Shown in pieces: positions 58,313 through 64,000 of a stretch of DNA of 64,000 bases. This DNA comes from Halicephalobus mephisto (taxonomy: Eukaryota > Nematoda > Chromadorea > Rhabditida > Panagrolaimidae), in assembly GCA_009193035.1 (NCBI GenBank), contig SWDT01000008.1, positions 558,001 to 622,000 on the forward strand. Reading direction: 5' to 3'. Positions within the stretch are counted from its first letter, which is position 1. Each line of letters starts with the position of its first letter. The notes below the pieces were generated by a model. The model had not been told where the DNA came from, searched no databases, and saw nothing but the letters and a program-made list of their open reading frames with translations. Made by a program: the position numbers and the translations under genes.

Positions 58313-58943
58313 ATGGCCAAACATCGCTCAAATAACGTCGGTAATCTTCCTCAAGCCGATGAGCCTATGTCCCCTCAGGCAGGCTCTCCTAAAGTGCCGG
58401 CTTATAAGGTAACTATAAATATTTTTAAATTTAAAAAAATTATTTCGAAATAATTTCAAAATAAACTTTTAAAATTTTTTTAAAATTATTAAATTTTAAA
58501 TTACCTAAGGGATTTTAGGAAATTTTGGGAATTTCGAAAGTCTTTTCTGGAACCTTCGATAAAATTCTGAAAACTTCTAAAGTCCTACAGTATCCCAAGA
58601 GTTTCCCGAGGGATCCTGAAGAACTCTAAAAACTTTGCAAAATTTCCAGAAGTTGCTCGTAATTTTCAAAATTTATTAAAATTGAAAAAAATTAAAAATT
58701 TTGATTTTTAAAATTTATTAAAATTGAAAATTTTGATTTTTTAAGAGTAAAAAAATTTGAAATTTTGCAAACGTTGATTTTTTTCAGATATGTCGAGAAA
58801 GAAAAAGGAAGTATAACGAGGAACAAGAAAAGGAAGCCGAAAGGATCAACGGCGAAATCAAAAAAGCGAAGAAAAACTTGGCTTTCCTCCAGATTCTTCG
58901 CCAAATGGCCGAAGATAGTCCTCCATTTAATACTGAATATTAA
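58313..58943 (+). CDS. small bZIP-like protein 1
   Basis: Exons 58313-58408 and 58788-58943 join in phase 0 to 83 residues. A short Pro/Ser N-terminus (MAKHRSNNVGNLPQADEPMS) leads into KVPAYKICRERKRKYNEEQE, which resembles a bZIP basic region ending in C-R-x-R-K-R. A charged helix with leucines follows (INGEIKKAKKNLAFLQILRQ). In the basic region the invariant Asn position appears to be Lys and one conserved Ala is Tyr, so DNA binding is uncertain. The intron splits the basic region (YK/IC). An acceptor ATTTTCAG lies 11 bases before the ATG. It probably acts as a nuclear dimeric regulator, perhaps a dominant-negative partner; this is inference. Confidence 0.6.
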
Positions 58944-59099
58944 TATTCAGTTTTTTTGTAGAAAATTGAACGTTATTAATGTATATTTTTTAGAATTTAT
59001 AATGAAAATAAAATTTTCTTTAAAATTTGTAATAAAAAATAAAAATTCATTTTTTTTAAATTTATAATAAAAAATAAAATTTTTAAAAAAATTTGTAAT

Positions 59100-60270
59100 A
59101 AAAAATTAGATTCAATTTTTTCCATAAAAAATTAAAATTTATATTTTTTAAAATTTATATATTTTAAAATTTATTTTTTTTTAAATTTGTAATAAAAATT
59201 AAATTTGTTTTTTTTTAAATTAATTCATTTATGTAAATTTTTTAAGATTTGTAAAAAAAATTAATTTCAATCTTTTTAAAAAAAATTAAAATGTATTTTT
59301 TTAAAGTTGATGATAAAAATCAAACTTAATTTTTCGGAATACTAAATTCAGTTTTTCCGGAAGATTAATGACCGGTGATTCACACTCTGAAAAGAGAAAG
59401 GAGAACAACAAACAAAAAAAACCAATTTTCTGTTAGCATCGGCAAATCGATTTTTTCAGGCTCCGAAATAGACAATTTTCTATTTTTCCTTATACAAAAG
59501 TAGAATTTTATAAATTTTAAAATCTTATAAAAAATTTTAAATATTTATAAAATTTTAAAATTTCCTAAAAATTTAAATTTTTTCTAAAATTTCAAAATTC
59601 TTAAAATTTTAAAATTCCTAAAAATTTAAATTTTTTCTAAAATTTCGAAATTCTTAAAAATTTATAATGTTTTCAAAATTTTATGATTTTAAAATTATAC
59701 ATTTTCTGAAACTTTCGAATTTCTAAAATTAAAATTGTTGGAATTTTGAAATTTTTTAAAAACATATTTTTGAATAATGTTATAAAAAAGTTGAATTTGA
59801 TTATTTATGGAATTTTTTATATTTTATTTAAAAACTTTATATCCAAAATAAAAAATCAAAAATTTTGGAATTTTTTAGAATTTCCTGTTTAAGTAATTTT
59901 ACAAAAAAGTTCGATTTCATTTTTTTATGCAATTTTTTATATTTTATTGAAAAATTTTGTGGTTAAAATCTGAGATTAAAAATTTCGGAATTTTTTAGAA
60001 TTTCCTGTTCAGGTAATTTCGTAAGAAAGTTGAATTTTGATTTTTTATGATCACGTGAAAAACTTTGTGTCCAAAATATAAAATCAAAAATTTCCTATTT
60101 GGGTAATTTTACAAAAAAGCTCGATTTCATTTTTTTATACAATTTTTTATATTTTATCGAAAAACTTTGTGGTCAAAATATAAAATCGAAAATTTCGAAA
60201 TTTTCTAAAATTTCTTAGATCCCCATATTTAGATGATTTCGCAAGAGTTAAATTTTGATCTTTGAAAGGT
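59100..60270. repeat. spacer with ~120-bp tandem repeats
   Basis: From about 59780 to 60250, four units contain TTTTTTATATTTTATTTAAA, AACTTTATATCCAAAATAAA and GGAATTTTTTAGAATTTCCT. The first part (59000-59330) is A/T low complexity. No gene is seen between the first and second bZIP-like genes. Confidence 0.65.
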
Positions 60271-60655
60271 GTGGTTGCTGAGATACTCTTTTTTATTTTT
60301 CGTAGATTGAAAAAAAAAGTTATTTTTCAAAAACTCATTTGACAGATTTCCAGATTGGGAAAAATTTTTCAATAGTGTAAACTCCAAAATTTCTGTTCTT
60401 TTCAAAGTTCAACTTTTTTGATAAAATGAATTTTGCGATATAAAAAAACAAGTCGATGACAAAAAATTTCTTACCAATGTTTTTGAAATAAATCGTGTAA
60501 GCCGGGGAATTCCGGAAAAAATAAATCTTTTTTTAAAAATTAAAAAAAAATTTTTGTAATTTTTAAAAATTAATTTTTTTTGTAATTTGTCGAAACTAAT
60601 TTTTTTGTAATTATTAAAAATTAGTTTTTTTTAAATTTTAAATTTAGAAAGAACC

Positions 60656-61249
60656 ATGCCACGACGTCGAGAATCTTCTTCTTCTTCGAGATCTGTGAGT
60701 TTTATTTTTTATTTGGAAATTTATTAATAATTTAGTTTATAATGAATTATTGAAGGTGGACATAGGGTCATGTACCCTATGTAATTTTAGTTCGGAAATT
60801 TTCAGAATTATTTAAAAATATAATTCGGAAAAATTAATTACAGGATTTGCGAAATTACAAAATAGTAGAAAACTGAATTTTAGATTACTGTAGTTTTGAA
60901 AATTCGTTTTTAAATTACTTTGTAAAAATTTTTATTTTTATGATTTTCAAATTTTATGGAATAACTAAGAATCAAATTTTAGATTACTGTAGTTTTTAGA
61001 AATTTGTATCGAAATAATTTTTTTAATTTGAATAATTTTTAATAATTTGAATAATTTTTAATAATTTAGTCAAGTGCGGAACGAAAACGACAAGCAGTCG
61101 AACGTTGTCGTGAGAAGAAAAAAACTGAAATACAAAAAAGGAAAGAAAAAATCGAATCTTTGGAGAAGAAGTATCATGAACTACTTGAGAAGATTGAAAA
61201 ACTCAAATCCAGTGTCCAAAAAAAAGAAAGATGCCGATGCCACAACTGA
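60656..61249 (+). CDS. small bZIP-like protein 2
   Basis: Exons 60656-60694 and 61070-61249 join in phase 0 to 72 residues. MPRRRESSSSSRS precedes the basic region ERKRQAVERCREKKKTEIQK, then a heptad zipper (IESLEKKYHELLEKIEKL) and a Cys-rich tail, ERCRCHN. A-V-x-x-C-R-x-K matches C/EBP-like basic regions (A-V-x-x-S-R-x-K), but the usually invariant Asn three places before Ala is Lys. The protein is little more than a bZIP domain. An acceptor-like AATTTAG is close to the ATG. The Lys/Ser-rich frame at 61074-61265 is a shadow of this exon. Confidence 0.7.
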
Positions 61250-61751
61250 TTTTTTTAATTTATAATCTTTTTGTACAAATTTTTTGTTGTTTAAATTTTA
61301 TGAAAGTTTAATAAAAAATTTAAGATTTTACAAAAAAAATCGGAAATTTTATAATAAATTTTAAAATTTAATAAAAAAATCAGAAATTTTATAAAAAATT
61401 CCAAAATTTTATTAAAAAACTTTGAAAATCTTTAAAAATCTCAGAAAATTTTTTGGAATTATTTGAAATTAAGATTCTGAAATATTCTAAAAATTTGTGT
61501 TGAGACAATTTTGTAAAAAATTTGTTTTTAATTTTTATAATTGTTGTGGTTGAGATTAATTTACGAAATATCACCCAATGATTTATTACTTTTTTGACCA
61601 ATTTTTCAAAAATGACCTTGAAAATCGACTTTCATCATATTGTAGTATCTTAATGATCAAGGACGTTTTTGTTTTTGAATATCTTAAATTAATACTTGTG
61701 GATTGGGATGTTATTTTTCAAATTATTCTCGTTCAAAAAATAATCAGAAAT

Positions 61752-62161
61752 CACACATAAAAAAGTAAAACTTTTGGTGGAATAAAAAATGCAAATAGTC
61801 ACTATTATTTTTAATTTTCGTCACAAAAGTCAAATATTTATAAAAATGTGACGATTGTTATATTTTTGTTACATTTCGCAACTGTTACAGGGTTGAAAGT
61901 TACAATTTTTGAAATACTTTAATGTAACTATACATTGAATGTAATGTATCTGATAAATCATACTCATTTTGATGTATCCATATATCATATGCAATCCATC
62001 GACATCAACACACAAAAAAGCGTAACTTAACTTAATAACAAATGCAAATAGTCACTGTTATTTTTCAATTCTCGTCACAAATGTTTAATATTTATAAAAT
62101 AAGTGACGATTGTGTCACATTTCGCAATTGTTATGAAACCAAAAGTTGTGTTTTTTTGTGC
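61752..62161 (+). mobile_element. composite MITE (family A, two modules and spacer)
   Basis: Starts CACACATAAAAAAGTAAAAC, ends AGTTGTGTTTTTTTGTGCAC. The spacer and second module (CACACAAAAAAGCGTAACTT) are nearly identical to 46480-46640, indicating that these two copies are the youngest of the composite family in the window. Confidence 0.75.
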
Positions 62162-62184
62162 ACTTACGTAACTAATTGTCAGAC

Positions 62185-62365
62185 CGTATACCTGCCCATC
62201 TGAATGAAAACCGCCTGAGGCCAATTAGGACTTACGATCATGAGATGGCCGGAAATTAATTCGATTGTGCAATATTTATTAATTTTGTTTTTTGATCTCG
62301 TGTTCCCGGCCGCAATAAATAAATTTATACCTATCTTTCATCTGTAAACGGAACAGAAGTTTCAT
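62185..62365. repeat. dispersed repeat D, copy 2
   Basis: Counterpart of 6805-7020, with CCGCCTGAGGCCAATTAGGA, TTACGATCATGAGATGGC and GATCTCGTGTTCCCGGCC. It directly follows a composite MITE and precedes the third bZIP-like gene. Confidence 0.55.
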
Positions 62366-62639
62366 CACAATTAGATGTGTCTTTTTAAATTAAAAACTGA
62401 TTAAATTTTTTACATTAGATGAATTTTTTTCATTAAGATAGGTGAGCCGATTGACATCAACGAAAAACCGAATTTTCGGTTTTTTCGAGAAATCAATCTG
62501 CTTCATTACTGTAGGCAACCTCCGGATTTGACTTTGGCGTTAGATTCTTCATAGATACAGATGTCAATTCCTCGATTTATTTTAAGTTTTGCGGATTTTT
62601 TATATACTTCGATAAAGATTGATGATCATTGTTTTTCAG

Positions 62640-62945
62640 ATGTCCTCCAATCATCAATATCCGAACAAGAACAACGATAAAGAAGAAGAAAAAAGAGAAA
62701 GAAACCGACAAAACGTCTGGAGATTTCGTCAAAGACAAAAGCAAAAACGAGAATTTGAGGAACAATATCTACAGGCCCTGATGGAACAGCACGATGATCT
62801 CGTAAACAGACTCAACAGAAGAAAAAACGGATTCAACAACTATTGTGGAAGATGCCAACCGATGAACTACCCTTATTACCAATACTTTGACGATCAAGAC
62901 AACCAAGGCCAAGGAAGTTTTTACCTAAATCCCGGACAGTTCTAA
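62640..62945 (+). CDS. small bZIP-like protein 3
   Basis: Single visible exon of 101 codons plus stop, with the ATG directly after an acceptor (GTTTTTCAG/ATG). It is either trans-spliced or preceded by a missed exon, since genes 1 and 2 have one. The frame is open a further seven codons upstream. The basic region is KRERNRQNVWRFRQRQKQKR: N-x-x-N-V-x-x-F-R keeps the invariant Asn and Arg but replaces both alanines and the Ser/Cys. A short coiled coil follows (EEQYLQALMEQHDDLVNRLN). The C-terminus is Asn/Tyr/Gln-rich (MNYPYYQYFDDQDNQGQ) with CGRC. It lies in line with bZIP-like genes 1 and 2 on the same strand. Confidence 0.68.
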   Translation: MSSNHQYPNKNNDKEEEKRERNRQNVWRFRQRQKQKREFEEQYLQALMEQHDDLVNRLNRRKNGFNNYCGRCQPMNYPYYQYFDDQDNQGQGSFYLNPGQF

Positions 62946-63008
62946 AAACTGTCCAAGAAATCATTATCACTGCTATGTCGTTTTATTTTCAATTACCGTA
63001 TTGATATA

Positions 63009-63181
63009 CAGTAGAATTTGGATATAAGATACCCCCATTATAATATATCTCTTATTATAGCATACGGTATGAGTGAGTTTGGTTGGTCTGTCTTCAAATT
63101 TACCCCTGCTATAATATATCCTTTCTTATAACATACGTTTTCCCCGGTCCCGAGGGAGTACCTTATATCCAAGTTCTACTG
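63009..63181 (+). mobile_element. pogo-like MITE (family B)
   Basis: CAGTAGAATTTGGATATAAG to TATATCCAAGTTCTACTG, TA on both sides, 173 bp. Its interior matches 6366-6537 almost throughout (TGAGTGAGTTTGGTTGGTCT, CCCGGTCCCGAGGGAGTACC). Confidence 0.85.
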
Positions 63182-63431
63182 TATTAAAAATGGTAAAATA
63201 TCTCTTGTTTCTGAATCTTTACAAATCTACTGAATATTTTTGTAGGTATGCTTTTGAAAGATTTTTGAAGTTGGTTTAATACTTTAAAATTGGAACTAGA
63301 ATGGAAATAAACGTAGTATTAGAATTAAGTGAATTACAACAATTACATCACAAAAACTCCATTTTGAACAATGACCTTAAAAAAGAAGTACATTTATTCA
63401 ATGTTTTTTCCAATGATATATATTATTTTAA

Positions 63432-63583
63432 ACACAAAAAAACGTAATTTTTGACCCTGTAACGATTGCGAAATGTGACACAATAGTCACATTTTTAATA
63501 ATTATTTGACATTTGTGACGAAAAATAAAAAATAATAATGATAATTTCCATTTCTTATTAAATTAAAAATCACACTTTTTTGT
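63432..63583 (+). mobile_element. MITE family A, single module
   Basis: Begins ACACAAAAAAACGTAATTTT and ends AAAATCACACTTTTTTGT, with the TTTGACATTTGTGACGAAAA core. No spacer or second module. Confidence 0.7.
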
Positions 63584-63594
63584 CCGAACAGATT

Positions 63595-63862
63595 CTGAAT
63601 GTATATTTCAAAGACTTTAAAGTGATATATCTTATTTCAAAAATTTTAAAGTGATATAACTCATTTCAAAAACTTTAAAGTGATATATAACTCATTTCAA
63701 AGACTTTAAAGTGATATATAACTCATTTCAAAAACTTTCAAATGATATATAACTCATTTCAAAAACTTTAAAGTGATATATCTTATTTTAAAAACTTTAA
63801 AGAGATATATAACTCATTTCAAAAACTTTAAAGTGATATATAACTCATTTCAAAAGGCCATT
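63595..63862. repeat. 31-bp tandem repeat (AAAGTGATATATAACTCATTTC)
   Basis: About eight to nine copies of CAAAAACTTTAAAGTGATAT then ATAACTCATTT, with variants reading ATCTTATTT. The last copy ends at 63857. The remaining 140 bases of the window show nothing. Confidence 0.85.
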
Positions 63863-64000
63863 GAGTAAATGCACTTCCTTTGTTAGCTTCTTACAGTAAT
63901 TAAAACAAATTTTTTGACGATTTTTTAGAATTAAGATGACTTTGAAAAATCTCTCCATAATAGACAAAAATAAATTTATGATTTCAATCGTAAAAAATGT

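Noticed and set aside
58692..58904. Phe-rich minus-strand ORF
   Set aside because: Antisense to the second exon of bZIP-like gene 1 and its intron.
61074..61265. Lys/Arg-rich 63-codon ORF
   Set aside because: It is out of frame with the bZIP exon that has a proper acceptor, zipper and in-frame first exon.
62460..62490. Short palindrome AAAACCGAATTTTCGGTTTT upstream of bZIP-like gene 3
   Set aside because: Too short and A/T-rich to separate from chance in this genome.

Overview
The window is a gene-containing, AT-rich segment of a nematode nuclear genome, most likely a Caenorhabditis-like rhabditid (inferred). The evidence is: many 41-50 bp introns with GTAAG-type donors and TTTTCAG acceptors; a SUP-9/TASK-like potassium channel carrying the C-terminal Ser/Cys box known from SUP-9; nematode CHK-type (DUF1679-like) kinases; divergent Cys-loop receptors; and introns full of phased A/T runs. 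No protein was compared against a database, so family calls rest on motifs read by eye. Exon models were checked by joining reading frames across GT-AG (twice GC-AG) introns; every full model given closes in frame.

Layout. 225-3729 (-): SUP-9/TASK-type two-pore K+ channel. 3.7-9.9 kb: tandem and AT-rich repeats, pogo-like MITEs, a relic exon and a relic CHK kinase 3' end. 9972-11437 (+) and 12899-14953 (-): a tail-to-tail pair of nearly identical CHK kinases, with a 110-bp solo-LTR-like element between them. 15.1-16.5 kb: a satellite with a ~550 bp higher-order repeat built from a MITE-like monomer. 16651-20412 and 21058-23885 (+): two paralogous, highly divergent Hsp70-like genes whose lobe-I-like part lies C-terminal to the lobe-II/substrate-domain-like part. 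24783-26559 (-): eIF2B delta. 26.6-38.4 kb: mostly repeats, including a CRE-containing tandem repeat, a hairpin array, and small or broken ORFs. 38500-41657 (+): Cys-loop channel with an unusual M1-M2 segment; convergent with 41751-44182 (-), an aquaglyceroporin. 46-49.2 kb: MITEs, LINE-like remains and a decayed gene. 49724-52417 (+): double ZZ zinc finger membrane protein. 52900-55563 (+): divergent nAChR-like subunit. 55630-55926: LINE relic with a nested LTR. 56531-57293 (-): DM13-domain protein lacking a visible 5' end. 58313, 60656 and 62640 (+): three small bZIP-like genes.

The genes do not form one pathway. Four encode membrane channels or pores (K+ channel, two Cys-loop subunits, aquaporin), one is a housekeeping translation factor, and the rest look like lineage-specific families that duplicate locally (CHK kinases, Hsp70-like pair, bZIP trio). 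The most unusual item is the Hsp70-like pair. The best-supported new mobile element is the 110-bp LTR-like sequence, with exact length and 5-bp target duplications at both copies.
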